From: Corynespora cassiicola
Lineage: Eukaryota > Ascomycota > Dothideomycetes > Pleosporales > Corynesporascaceae
Direction of reading: 5' to 3'
NCBI GenBank assembly: GCA_022059125.1
Contig: JAEUWY010000019.1
Span: forward strand, 62,001 to 126,000
DNA: 64,000 nucleotides
Within the stretch, counting starts at the first letter, position 1; each line of letters opens with the position of its first letter. The notes beneath the pieces were generated by a model. The model worked only from the letters and a program-made list of their open reading frames with translations. It did not search any database and was not told the origin of the DNA. The translations under genes and the position numbers were made by a program. This document shows, one piece after another, positions 43,089 to 54,025 of the stretch.

Positions 43089-43620
43089 CAAGCGCTATTA
43101 GATAATTTCACTCAGGTGCAGAGGGGTAGCAGAGATGTGGAGGAGGAAAGGAGGGGAGAAGTCGGAGAAAGCCTAGGGACTGCATGGCACAGGCGCATGC
43201 CCGGAGCTATGCAATCAAACAAGCCCGATTTCAACCACTCCTGGGTTCCCCTAGTAGAAATAGAAACTGCGGGGAAACCTAAGGAGCTACGACGCGCGGG
43301 CGAAGACACGGCTCCTATTTACTAACCCGTTGTAGGCGCCGACTAGCTTCTCGGACAAAGCATCGCACTGCCAAGACCACGATTAGTCCGAATCAGCCAC
43401 GTATGTGCCCAGGGGGAGGTCTCACCCTTCACGTGGTTTCATATTTGACTCAAAAGTACCGCAGACACTCAGTATATGCGTCTCATATATATATTGTTGC
43501 ACAACTCTTTTTCCGATAGTTTGATAGCAATTTACCACATGTAGAAGCTTTGGCCCAGTGCTAGCTTTCTTCACAACCAGAAAAGAGATCAACAACATGC
43601 CTCTTTTATTGACATATAGC
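43089..43620. other. Intergenic; promoter of the C2H2 gene
   Basis: 532 bp, GC-neutral, containing the presumed upstream region of the C2H2 gene (start 43088, minus) and the 3' end of the hydrolase. Short open frames only. Confidence 0.5.
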
Positions 43621-44571
43621 TTATCCTGTGCGAACCACCTGCATCCATTCTACAATTTTGAATCCCCAAGCTTCTTCTCTCTCAATACCTGTGCCAAGTG
43701 CAACATATGGACTGATGTGATTGTGGCCTTCATATTCCGTGATGACCAGTTCTTGCGTACCCGACTCAGGTAACCTTCTGTTCCATGCCTCAACAAAGCG
43801 TCTAACTGGTTCTTTAATCTCAATCGGGTCCAGTTCAAACATAACAACGTTGATACGAACCCCTCCTCGCGTAAGCAGTTGCCAGATCGAGTCGCCTGCA
43901 GAAGTCATCAGCCCATGAGGACTTCTTCCCTCTACATCATCACCAAAGTAAGCTTCGTTGACTGGCTGACGGGAAGACCCTGCTTTGAGGAAATCGAAAG
44001 GTGCCGACTGTAATGTGATTCCTCTCAAACGCACGCCATCGCCACTGGTGACCTTTTCCAGCGTTTTGGAAAAGCTCTCATGGAAAAGAAACGTTGACCA
44101 GTGTACGCCGCCAGCCGAGTTACCCACCCCGAACAAATCTTTCTTCTGCCCTGCGTAATGTTTTGTTATCCATTCCACCGCCAAGGCAACATCTTCGCCT
44201 CCAGAAGGAAACACAGCGTCGTGCTTCAAGACCAGCCGGTAGTTTATAAAGATGCTGATGAACCCTTGCGATGCAAAGAAATGGCCGACGTTGGCATAGA
44301 CAAGGTCCCCTGGAATTATAGATAGTCGTTTGTCACCCATCACGAAACCTCCGCCGTGTACCCACAGCAAGACTGGGGCAGTGTCTGAGACATTTTCTGG
44401 CGTGTATATGTCGAGTTCTTGGCGCGAGTGAGGGCCATAGGAGTAGGTTTGTCGAGTTTCGGCTGTCGAATTTATCTTGGATGCGTTGGCTTCTAGCAAT
44501 TTCGTGTAGATTTTGTAAGTTGGCAAGACCGAGGCCTCGACGCTGGCGGAAATCTCGGGTAGTTGATTCAT
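43621..44571 (-). CDS. Alpha/beta hydrolase, HSL/carboxylesterase-like
   Basis: Single exon, 316 aa. The oxyanion-hole motif H-G-G-G-F near residue 72, nucleophile elbow G-N-S-A-G-G near residue 150, and a late G-H-N-H-I-S-P carrying the probable catalytic His give a complete esterase/lipase set. No signal peptide, so cytosolic. It should cleave a carboxylic ester or lactone. Its start faces the flavin monooxygenase gene across 651 bp that holds three GACCCACCC-type motifs, so the two may be co-regulated. Arylformamidases share the fold and cannot be excluded. Confidence 0.85.
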   Translation of the reverse strand: MNQLPEISASVEASVLPTYKIYTKLLEANASKINSTAETRQTYSYGPHSRQELDIYTPENVSDTAPVLLWVHGGGFVMGDKRLSIIPGDLVYANVGHFFASQGFISIFINYRLVLKHDAVFPSGGEDVALAVEWITKHYAGQKKDLFGVGNSAGGVHWSTFLFHESFSKTLEKVTSGDGVRLRGITLQSAPFDFLKAGSSRQPVNEAYFGDDVEGRSPHGLMTSAGDSIWQLLTRGGVRINVVMFELDPIEIKEPVRRFVEAWNRRLPESGTQELVITEYEGHNHISPYVALGTGIEREEAWGFKIVEWMQVVRTG

Positions 44572-44800
44572 GGTGGAGCTTAGTGTTAAAGCCGTCGGGA
44601 TGTGGGGGACACTGGATTCGGAAGCTTTTGGACTCCGCCAGCAACCAAGTCAAATCCCCCTCGCGAGCGATATCAACCATCATAATTATTAGGGTATCAA
44701 CCTTACTATTATAATGAAGTATGGGAACATATCATTAGTAAGTTTAGAGTGGGCGTCACGCAAGCATGCCAGTGTTGTTCAAAGCATTACTACCAAAGCG

Positions 44801-44853
44801 GCGACCCACCCTGCCAAAGGCTTGACCCACCCTGCCAAGATATTTACCCACCC
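44801..44853. promoter_or_regulatory. Triple ACCCACCC motif, hydrolase / FMO promoter
   Basis: Three copies about 21 nt apart: GCGACCCACCC (44801), TTGACCCACCC (44822) and TTTACCCACCC (44843); the first two are followed by CTGCCAA or a close form. They lie in the shared divergent promoter of the hydrolase and flavin monooxygenase. TTGACCCACCC occurs again twice in the transporter/dioxygenase promoter. The spacing of two helical turns suggests a binding-site array, but a transposon origin is possible. Confidence 0.5.
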
Positions 44854-45222
44854 AACCCGAACGTGATGCATCTTCAACCCTAACGCAAAAAAAACAAACG
44901 AATACCATGAGGCATTCTCTTAGCTGCGAAATAATATGAAAGCATTCCCGATGCTAATTACCGCATACTACCACTCGGTTCCAGCCTTGCCCCCGCAGTC
45001 TCACCCTGGTGGCGCCCCCAATAAATGATCAACCCCACCCCGGACGAAATCGCAACACATGATGTCTACTTATGATGATATGCTTAGTGTTATTAAATCT
45101 TGGGGTAGGGCTAGACTACAATATGTAGTTGAAGGCGCAATTCCCGATCATACCGGAACAATATTTGACACTTATCTTGCCTACAGCTGCAAGATTACCA
45201 AAGACAGTTAAGGGTTCCTATC

Positions 45223-47262
45223 ATGGCGCCAACTCCCTCGTTTCCTTTGGCAAGCCTGCCTGAATATCTTTTTACGGCACCAATACCTGACTCCATCGAT
45301 CATGCACATATAGCCAGAACCACCCTCACCAGACTCGCTCAGAATGACACTTCTGTCATTGCCGCAAATCATGGGCATTGGCGAGACATACTTGCTTTGA
45401 GCTCAACCATGCGCACTTTCAACAGCACCGCGGCATTCAAGGCAGCATGGAACGATCTCATCAGTCTCCGCCAACCTTACAATTTTGAATTTGAGGAGGG
45501 GAGCTCAAGTGTCGTGCGGATTGGCCACATAGCGTTCATTACAGCTAGATTCCACTTCCAAAATGGCCTGCAGCCTAGTGGCCGTAGTCTTGGAATGCTC
45601 AAAATTGCGCCTGATATCTTTGAAGGGTTTCAAGACAATGCAGAACCATCTCGATACAAGATCGTCGCTCTCAGTACAATTCTGGAGAGTGTCCAGGGTT
45701 ATGGCGACCCCGACGTATTCCCACGCCACTTCCTGGAAAATGCAACATCCAAGACGAACGAAACCCTTAACGGAGCATCAAATGGAACCAATAAATCTTA
45801 CAACAGCAATGCAAAGACCGGAGGCTCTCTAACTTCTAATCAATTCGACGCCTTGGTAGTTGGACTCGGGCCCTCTGGACTTAGCAACATTGCGAGGCTA
45901 AAAGCACTTGGTCTCAATGCTATCGCGTGCGACAAGATCCCTGAGGTCGGACTGAACTGGACAGACAGATATAACTCCTTGAGGCTTCACACACCCAAGA
46001 TGCAGAGTAAGCAAAATAAATCAAATTGTCCGCAACACGAGGCTAATCAAGACAGACTCGCTACCATTCGACTTCAAGCCACCGAAAGACGCGAACTACT
46101 ATCTGACCATGGAAGAGTTGAAGAATTACTACCAGAGCTTTGTTGCCGAATACAAGTTGCAGGATAGTTTGTGGCTCTCCACGATAGTAAATCACGCGAC
46201 CTACAGCAAGTCAAAAGGCTCTTGGACTGTCACTCTGATACAGGCAGGCAACGAGCGTGTTATATCAGCACGTCACCTAGTCTTCTGTGTGGGCAACACA
46301 GGGCGGGTACCACAACAGCCGAATCTTCCCGGTCGCGAAAGTTTCCATGGTACCATCATTCACTCGGTTGATTATACATGCGCTACGGAGTGGGCAGGCA
46401 AGCGCGGTATTGTGATTGGGACAGCAAACACTGGGCACGATGTTGCGGAAGATATGGCGGATGCTGGGATGCATGTAACCATGGTGCAGAGGTTGAAAAC
46501 GCCCGTTCTTACCGTGCCAAAGCTTCCTCTCCACAAGGCATTCCATGATGGTGTTAGTGTCACTGAGGTGGATAAATGGTTCCATACCAACCCTCTGGCT
46601 ATCGAGAGGGTCATCATGAAGACTGTTTTCCGCCAACTGTTCGAACAAGACAAGGAGAAGTTCGATAAGCTGGATGCGAGGGGCTTCAAGGTTGATCGGG
46701 AAGCCGATTTGACGCAGATCTTATACGAACGGGCTGGCCGTCATTACATGGACGTGGGAGTTTCTCAGATGATTATCGATGGGAGGGTATGCTTGCCATT
46801 GTAGAGCAGCTCATACGTCTTTTTCACTAACGTCTATTCAGATTGACGTAAAATCCGGTGTCGCTCTTTCGGAATTCACTAACAAAGGTCTAAAGTTCGC
46901 CGACGGCACTGAGCTGGAAGCCGACATCATTGTTTTCGCTACTGGGTATTCAACCGACATGAGACTGGCGATATCGAAGATACTTGATCCCGAAACGGTC
47001 AATCAATTGGACGAGACCTGGCGTTTGGATGAGGAAGGGAACCCCCGGGGCTCGTGGAAACCCATCGGACGTGAGTTTGATCTATTTTCTGCATCGCCAG
47101 GATATACTGATTTATCTAGATCCCAACATCTGGTTTTGCCCGGGAGATATCTCGCACACGCGCTTTTTCTCGCGCTTCATCGCCTTACAGGTGAAGGCCG
47201 AAGTGGAAGGATCGCCTTTTGTACCGTACGAACGGCGTTTTCCCTCCACCGCAAGCTTGTAA
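45223..47262 (+). CDS. Flavin-containing monooxygenase with N-terminal extension
   Basis: Exons 45223-46006, 46056-46786, 46842-47070, 47120-47262 (628 aa; introns 49-55 nt). Residues 1 to about 190 form a separate NTF2/SnoaL-like-looking domain and an Asn/Thr/Gly-rich linker. The flavin part follows: G-L-G-P-S-G at 214-219 (FAD), the FMO signature F-H-G-T-I-I-H-S-V-D-Y, a second nucleotide loop G-T-A-N-T-G (Ala replaces the middle Gly of G-x-G-x-x-G) and F-A-T-G-Y. It should use NAD(P)H and O2 to hydroxylate a heteroatom or a carbonyl-bearing carbon. Downstream on the same strand is an SDR; a transporter and a cleavage dioxygenase follow. Confidence 0.87.
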
Positions 47263-47870
47263 AGAAAGCCATAGTCGCTCATGTACCACAGAATATGTAG
47301 TGCAATCTTTGCTATATCGCCTTATTTTGACAAAACCGCCCATCATCTTGTTTGTTCATGCTGCCCTTAGTCCGTGCTTGTGTCGGTTTCGTGTGCGTCA
47401 GACGAGGGCTACAAGTTCATTCTCTTGCCCTTTGGGTTCCAAAGCATTCTATTACAACCTGCGTCATGTCTTACTCTGAGCTGAAGCCGCAGCTAATATG
47501 CGGATTCACTGCGTGCAGCCCTAGGATTCCTTCTCAGTGCGCATGTGTATGCGAGTTCGGTGAAAGGATGGCAATAACGGACCGTGGCTTCTCTGAATAC
47601 GAGTGCTTCGTGGCCACGGGTCCAAGTTCGTCCGCAGGATGACACATTTGGGTCTACGGGTGGGTTTCGGTGGTTGGGTGGGGTCTCGGCAGACTAGCGT
47701 CACGAGCGGGTGGCACAGTGGGAATAAGGCCGGCGCAATGCACACTAAGACAGGCATGGTAAGATGGTCTCGGGTACCTTTAACACTTGAGCAACCTTTT
47801 TGCCTGATAGGTGTCACTTGAAGAGTATCATGCACGAGCTCGAATCCTGAAGTTCATTGTTTTCAGCATC
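47263..47870. promoter_or_regulatory. FMO-SDR spacer with GGGTGGGT motifs
   Basis: 608 bp without a gene. GGGTGGGTT at 47658-47666 and TGGGTGGGGTC at 47674-47684 are reverse-complement versions of the ACCCACCC motif seen in the flanking promoters. The presumed SDR promoter lies here. Confidence 0.45.
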
Positions 47871-48905
47871 ATGTCGAACAGCCCCGTTGATTTTCTCCGC
47901 TCACAGCTTATTGTTCGTCTTCCTTATCCAGCTGATTCGTATACTGGAAAAACAATTGTAGTCACTGGATCTAATGTTGGTCTCGGCAAAGAAGCAGCGC
48001 GACATTTTGTGCGCCTGGGCGCTTCAATGGTAATACTCGCAGTACGTTCACTTGAGAAGGGTGATGCGGCAAAGAAAGACATCGAACACACTACAGGAGT
48101 GAGAAACGTCATCCAGGTATGGAAGCTGGATATGGCCAACTACCATTCAGTCCAAGATTTTGCAGCCAAGGTCGCAAAGGAGCTACCGCGCGTGGATATT
48201 GCTTTACTCAATGCTGGCGTTGCAAGAGGAACGTACGAACTCTTCGAGAATCACGAAGCGACAATCACGGTTAATGTGATATCTACCATGTTGCTCGCAC
48301 TTTTGTTGCTCCCGAAGCTGAAAGAGTCTGCTGAGACGTTCAAGATCCAACCGAATCTCACAATAGTGGCATCTGGAGTTCATGCTTTTGCCAAATTTGA
48401 AGAAAAAGACGCTCCTCTAGGTGATCTTTTCGACAGGTTGAGGCAAGCACTTCGTCCTGAGGACATGGAAGAGCGATATGAAGTATCGAAACTTCTAATC
48501 ATATTTTGCATCCGGGCGCTCTGCGAAAGAAGACCAGCTTCCCAAATCCCAGTCATAATCAATTATGTCTGCCCCGGACTGTGCAAGTCGTAAGCTAAAT
48601 GCCTTCGTGGTATCATTTGCCCCTACTGACTTGATAAATATAGTTCCCTCTCGCGCGAGGCGGATTGGAGTGTGGTAATCCAGCAAACACTTTTTGCGCG
48701 CAGTACAGAATGCGGTAGTCGCACACTCGTCCACGCTGCAAGCCAAGGCCCAGAAACTCATGGCCAGTTTATGGCTGATTGCCAAGTTTCGAATCCTTCT
48801 CCATATGTATTGAGCAAAGAAGGATATACGATGCAGAATCGTGTTTGGGAGGAGCTTGGGGCTGAGTTAGAACTCATTCAGCCAGGGATCATGAAGAATT
48901 TGTGA
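47871..48905 (+). CDS. Short-chain dehydrogenase, retinol-dehydrogenase-like
   Basis: Exons 47871-48589 and 48644-48905 (326 aa; 54-nt intron GTAAGC...TAG). T-G-S-N-V-G-L-G at residues 32-39, R-S for NADP preference after the second strand, L-D-M, N-A-G-V, I-V-A-S-G with catalytic Ser, Y-E-V-S-K, and C-P-G-L at the splice. The C-terminal part is the extended type of fungal retinol/WW-domain oxidoreductase-like SDRs. The frame stays open up to 47811, but the ATG at 47871 gives the usual start. A reductase acting on an aldehyde would suit the neighbouring cleavage dioxygenase. Confidence 0.87.
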
Positions 48906-49290
48906 ATTTTCAACTATCTCCTGATCAATTACCAATGTAGTCACGCTTTTGTAAATATTTCCCATTATATAAGATAAACATTTGATGATTAACCTTTATC
49001 GTGATTGAAATGATGTCAATCTGCCAGTGTTTATATGCTTCGCTCTCTTGGTCATTCAAAGTAGAGTGTAGCGAGGTTCCGTATTAACTTCTTGGATAAT
49101 TTGCCAAAGAAAAAACGTCGCCAGCTAACTTCCGTTGATTTTGAAAAACCAAAGACAGGAAATGACATTTAATGGCGCAAATTCGTCCATTAATGAGCTA
49201 AACTAAAAAGGTAATGAGGAAACTATACTTGCACTCGGTCGATACAGAACGATGCATCCAAACAAATACAACGTTCCTCTCTATGTCTTA
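48906..49290. other. Convergent spacer, SDR / MFS
   Basis: 385 bp, AT-rich, between two 3' ends; presumably both terminators. No gene seen. Confidence 0.5.
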
Positions 49291-50968
49291 TCAAGATGTC
49301 AAATCGGTCGTTGCAATCCTGAGCCTCTTTCCATAGAGTATATATGGCACCGTGAAAACGACGATAAGACCCTGGATCATCGCAAAAATTCCATACGGCT
49401 CAGCAGCTCCTCGATCCTCGACCCACGACCCCGCGAAAAATGTCCAAGCAAACGAAATGAGCGATCGAACTGTGGTGATGGCGACGAAGCAGTCACCAGG
49501 GAGTTTAGGGTAGGATTCAATGATGTAGTTGAACCCCACAGAAGGAGCCTGCATGAGCCCAAACGCCACCATGCCGACACCAAACTCGAGGCCAAGCCAT
49601 CCCTTGGACGATGGATTCTGTCCGACAAAACCAAATATCAAAGTTCCGGCGGTGGCTATGATCAGACTCGGTATCCCGATGGCTAAACGCGGCTCCGGCT
49701 CGCTGATCCCGTCTTTGTCCTTCTTCGCGTAGTATCTGGTCGTCCAGTCCACGAGCGAGTACGTGTACAGGCCTCCCAAGGCTGAGCCAACCAGCCCCCC
49801 TAGATTCACCAAGCCGGCATTCTTACCCCAAAAATAAGGAGCTTGTGAGACAAAAGTTGGGCCGGATGATGTCATCGCGACCATGGCGCCGACGAGGCCT
49901 GCATACCAAAATGACACGAGCCACACCCCTGGGAGTCGAAGGGTGAGAAGGACGTTTTTGAAATTTTGGACAAGGCCCGGGCGGTAGGTGCCGATCTTGA
50001 GCGACTTCAAGTAGGTGAAGGAAGGATAGTCGACGGTTTGGAGGCCTACAATGGTCGATTGTTGGATGCCTGCCTTTTCGCTATCCGATGTGGTCGATGG
50101 GGTACTGAAGCTATAGTCTCGTTCATAGAGCGTTTCCGATTGGAAGAAGAAACACATTGTCAGGTTGACCGCAGAAAAGATCACATTGATCCAGTGGATC
50201 CACTCGAACCCAAGAGCAGCAAGGTAGCCACCGGAGATGCCGCCAACGACGGACCCGAGGCAAAGCAAAGTATTATATACAGCCTATAGTATGTGAGCAA
50301 AAGAGTTGAACTGGGCTTCATAACACATACCATTGCTCGGCCGCGTTCGTGTACAAAGAATATTTCCCCAACTACGTCGGGAGAAACTGCATCGGCGGGC
50401 CCACCACCAATGCCCATGACTGCGCGGGCTGCTAGAAGACTTTCAAAGGATGTTGCAAGTTTTGCCCATACCGATGCGGCAATCATGATAGAAAGGCTCA
50501 ATAGTACTACAGGTCGCCTCCCGAAAGAATTCGACAGGGGCACCCAGAAGATATTGGAAGCTCCGAGCATGAGGACGTGTACCTTGAGTAATTAGTTACA
50601 GCACGAAAGTTTAGACGCTATTTTTTCTTACCGCAACCAGTTTATTCAACTCTGAAAGGGACTGTGGGGGCGTTCCAAGAACAGGCGAGGACGCATACGC
50701 AGGGAGGGCGCTTGAGATTGAGGAGCTGGAGAAGTTTGCTAAGAACGCGAAAAGTGACATGCAAAACAATATAGCAATCTTCCTCCATTTTGGGAGGTTG
50801 AGAGGATCTGCTGGGTTGATGGAAGGCCGTGGAACAAGTCGAAGGACACCCGCGGAAAAGTCTGACGGAGTTTCTCTATGATCTATTCTGGGAAATTAAC
50901 AGGTTTTTATAACGTACAATAGAGGCCACAGTACCAATGAGAATTACTGTGCCCGGAGGTGTTGCCAT
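49291..50968 (-). CDS. Major facilitator superfamily transporter
   Basis: Exons 50968-50935, 50882-50632, 50582-50331, 50283-49291 (509 aa; introns 47-52 nt). Starts M-A-T-P-P-G-T-V-I-L-I-D, then P-A-D-P-L-N-L-P-K-W-R-K before the first helix, the usual fungal DHA1-type N-terminus. Loop 2-3 motif N-S-F-G-R-R-P-V-V-L-L; R-A-V-M-G-I-G-G-G-P-A-D in helix 4; G-G-I-S-G-G-Y in helix 5. Twelve helices with a long central cytoplasmic loop. A proton-coupled drug or metabolite exporter/importer at the plasma membrane is expected. The last acceptor of the first intron is the second AG (50883), because the earlier one gives a stop. Divergent from the dioxygenase. Confidence 0.87.
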
Positions 50969-51494
50969 TCGAACCTCATCCTTGGAAAGTGAAAATGCAT
51001 ATCTGAATCCTGACATGATGAAAATCAGCTGATGAACGTGTGTCTTTGCGTGAGTCGGAGGCTGCATTTAAACGGAAATAGTCTTTGGAGGGTAGATACA
51101 TCGGCCCTTTGCCATCTCTAGAGTTACCCCGCGTAACCAAGCGGCCGCCAAAAACCAAGCCTGGGGTATGGCGTCTTGTGGCGTACGCAATGGGAAACCC
51201 TTTTTGGGTACATTCCCGCCAATATCTAGAGCCAAATTCATCCCGCCCACTTCTTTGCACAAAAACTGCCTTGTGGCAGATTCATAGCCCTTTCGCAGCG
51301 TACCACAGCGTCGTAATCGTTGACGTGTACGTGGAATTGCAACAGCTACAGGTTTTGTATCGCGTTACTTGGTTCGCAATCGCCTCCTGTTCTCGTGAAA
51401 GACATTGCGATGGGACGCGTGGATGGGTTTCGTCCAATCAGATCAAATTTTATTTCAGCACCACCGGAAACTCAAGGCACAATACTCGCCATCC

Positions 51495-51620
51495 TTGACC
51501 CACCCTATACAAAGAGATGTTTTTGACCGCGTTGTTGTTGAGCTGCCCCATTCAGCTTGACCCACCCGGGACAAGAAACCCACTCGGGCGCGGGTGGTTC
51601 GCTTCGGGTGGGTTAAGGGT
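51495..51620. promoter_or_regulatory. TTGACCCACCC motifs and inverted partner, MFS / CCD promoter
   Basis: Within the 873-bp divergent promoter (50969-51841): TTGACCCACCC at 51495-51505 and 51557-51567, then AACCCACTCGGGCGCGGGTGG and CGGGTGGGTTAAGGGTCGG in inverted form to about 51623. The cluster is a loose palindrome. The same 11-mer is in the hydrolase/FMO promoter 6.7 kb away. Confidence 0.5.
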
Positions 51621-51841
51621 CGGCGAGCCGGGCGGGAGAGGCTGAGAGTTATCGATAACCCGGGGTAGTCTTTGCGGGGCGGCTGGCGCTAGTACTGACC
51701 ACAAATCTACGAAGCCCGTAAACATAGCGTTGGAGTGTAATTCAAGATGATGTATATAGCTCTCGAGAATACCCATCATCACGATTCATTATCGACTCAT
51801 TTCCCTACAATTTTGAATTCCAGCACAATCTACCTTTTACG

Positions 51842-53928
51842 ATGGGATCCATCGCAGTCTCCGACCAGCCGGCGCCGCCGCCAGCGGAGGAACTTCGCTC
51901 TATCATGGAAGAGTTGAAGGATCTCCATAATACCCAAATCTATACTTCAGATGAATCAGCTACGATCCAAATCAAGAAGAAGCATTTCCCTCTTGCCGAG
52001 AAGTTCCAATTTGAACAGTCTTTGCCAAACAACTCGACTGGCATTGACATCCCTGGTCGTTTTGACGCGGAACTTGCCTCTTGCGTAGTACATGGTAAGA
52101 TATCCTGCTCGCTATTTTCATAGTCACTATCATAATTGACTTAAATTTTGCATTCCATAGGTACCATGCCTTCAGACATTGACGGGACGTTCTACCGCAT
52201 TGTTTGTGACCAAGTCTGGGCGCGCCGTAACAAGGTCGACCCCAACAACCCCCGCGATATCTGGATCAACGGCGATGGCGCTGTAGATGCCTGGCGGATT
52301 TCAAATGGTATTTAATGCAACTCAACTCTTGGGTAGGGCAACTTGCTGATGAAATTTCCGCACCATCTTCAGGCGTCGTTGACTTCAAGCAAAAATATGT
52401 CCGAACCCCACGTTTTGTTTATGAGCGCATTGCCAGAGAGCCTTTGTTTGGGAGCTATCGTAACATCTATTCTGGAGACCCGCGCGTCAAAGACGAGGTC
52501 CAGTCGCCTGGAAATGTCCACGTGCATTTTTGGAGGGAGAAGCTTCTCATCCCAAAGGATGATAGCCCTCCGATTATAATGGACCCTGATACTTTGGACA
52601 CTATCGGTAGGAAGTTTTCTATCAACCCTGAGTTCACTCTAATTCTTTACTAGGCCTAACGGATTTCGATGGACAACTCAACTCCATGTCGTTTACTTCC
52701 CACCCCAAAGTCGACGTACACACTGGCGAATTGCTGAGCTTCGGCATGGAGGCTAACGGCATTGGCTCAAACGATCTCGTCTACTACCTGTTTGGTCCCG
52801 ATGGTAAGAAGCGAGAGGAGTGTTGGGTCAAAACACCATATGTTGGTTGGGCCCATGACTTTGCCTTCTCCGACAACTGGGTCGTCTTCGGCATCCTGCC
52901 CTACGAGACCAACATAACCTGGATGAAGAAATCCGGTGAAGCTCAATTCCGATTCAATAGATACCTTGTAAGCTACCCAAGTATTCGCAAAACTTCTCTG
53001 CCCGCCACTAATACATACCAGCCTCTTGTCTTCGGCATTCTTCCGCGCCGTAACCCCAAGTCCTCGGATATCAAATGGTTCTACGGCCCCAAGAACCACG
53101 GCTGGGTACACTTCAGCAATCACTTCGAACAAGACGAAAAGTTCATCTTCGATCTCTTCTTTACCGACGGCGATGGCATGGCCTCGTTCGTGGACGCGCA
53201 CCCGGAGCTCGGGCCCTCGAACCCGAACCGCATGATCGGCAAGCTGTGTCGCTTCACCATCGATCCCTACGCGCCGCCCGAGAACAACAAGCTCGACAAG
53301 CCCGTCGTACTGAGCCATGTAAATGGCGAGATGGCGCGCATTGACGATCGTTATGTTGGGAAGCCGTATCGGCATACTTGGGGCGTGATTTGGGGAAGTG
53401 GGCTGTGGGATGGGATCGTGCACGTCGATACGCATACGGGCGTGTCTAAAGTGTGGAAGGGTGGAGATACTGTGATGATTCACGAGCCTTGTTTCATCCC
53501 GCGGGGACCGGATGTTGCTGAGGGAGATGGGTACCTGGTCTGTGTTGCGCGCGACAAGTCCAATGAGATTACCTATCTTATTATTCTTGATGCGATGGAT
53601 ATCAATGCTGGGCCGGTTTGTATTGTCGAGATGCCGCTAAGGCTACACGTGGCAGCCCACGGTAACTGGGTAAGTGTCGCGATCGCGACAATCTTGATTG
53701 ATGCAGGTGCTAACATACGAATAGGTGAACGCATGGGACAGGAAAGTGAGGAAGCCGTTGGTGGACTACAGTGGAGCTACTCCCGAGCTACTAGCCAAGT
53801 TCTCCACCGGCGCCCCCAAGCCCTTTGACGAAGTATGGGGCAATCCAGTTGTGACCAAATATCCTGGGAAGTGGCCTTATCCAGTTCACGAGGAGGCGCA
53901 AGGATATCCAAATGGGATTGGAATCTAG
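51842..53928 (+). CDS. Carotenoid cleavage dioxygenase-family enzyme
   Basis: Six exons: 51842-52094, 52161-52307, 52373-52606, 52654-52967, 53022-53669, 53725-53928 (599 aa). The fourth intron (54 nt) is in frame and stop-free, so the ORF reads through it, but it has clean GTAAGC...CAG ends and spliced P-L-V-F-G-I-L restores the strand. Four iron-ligand histidines of the CCD/RPE65 fold are visible: T-S-H-P-K-V-D, W-A-H-D-F-A, V-H-F-S-N-H-F-E, and A-A-H-G-N-W just before the last intron. Non-haem iron cleavage of a C=C bond in carotenoids, apocarotenoids or stilbene-type phenolics is expected; fungal members include both. The family also holds resveratrol- and lignostilbene-cleaving enzymes, and sequence alone does not decide. 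Confidence 0.88.
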
Positions 53929-54025
53929 GGCATAACATTCGCTGCATTCATGCGCATGCGCGTCCCATGTAAATACAATCTATCGTTTTAGCTATCGAAC
54001 GTTTCCGTCAATAGCGCATCTTCGG

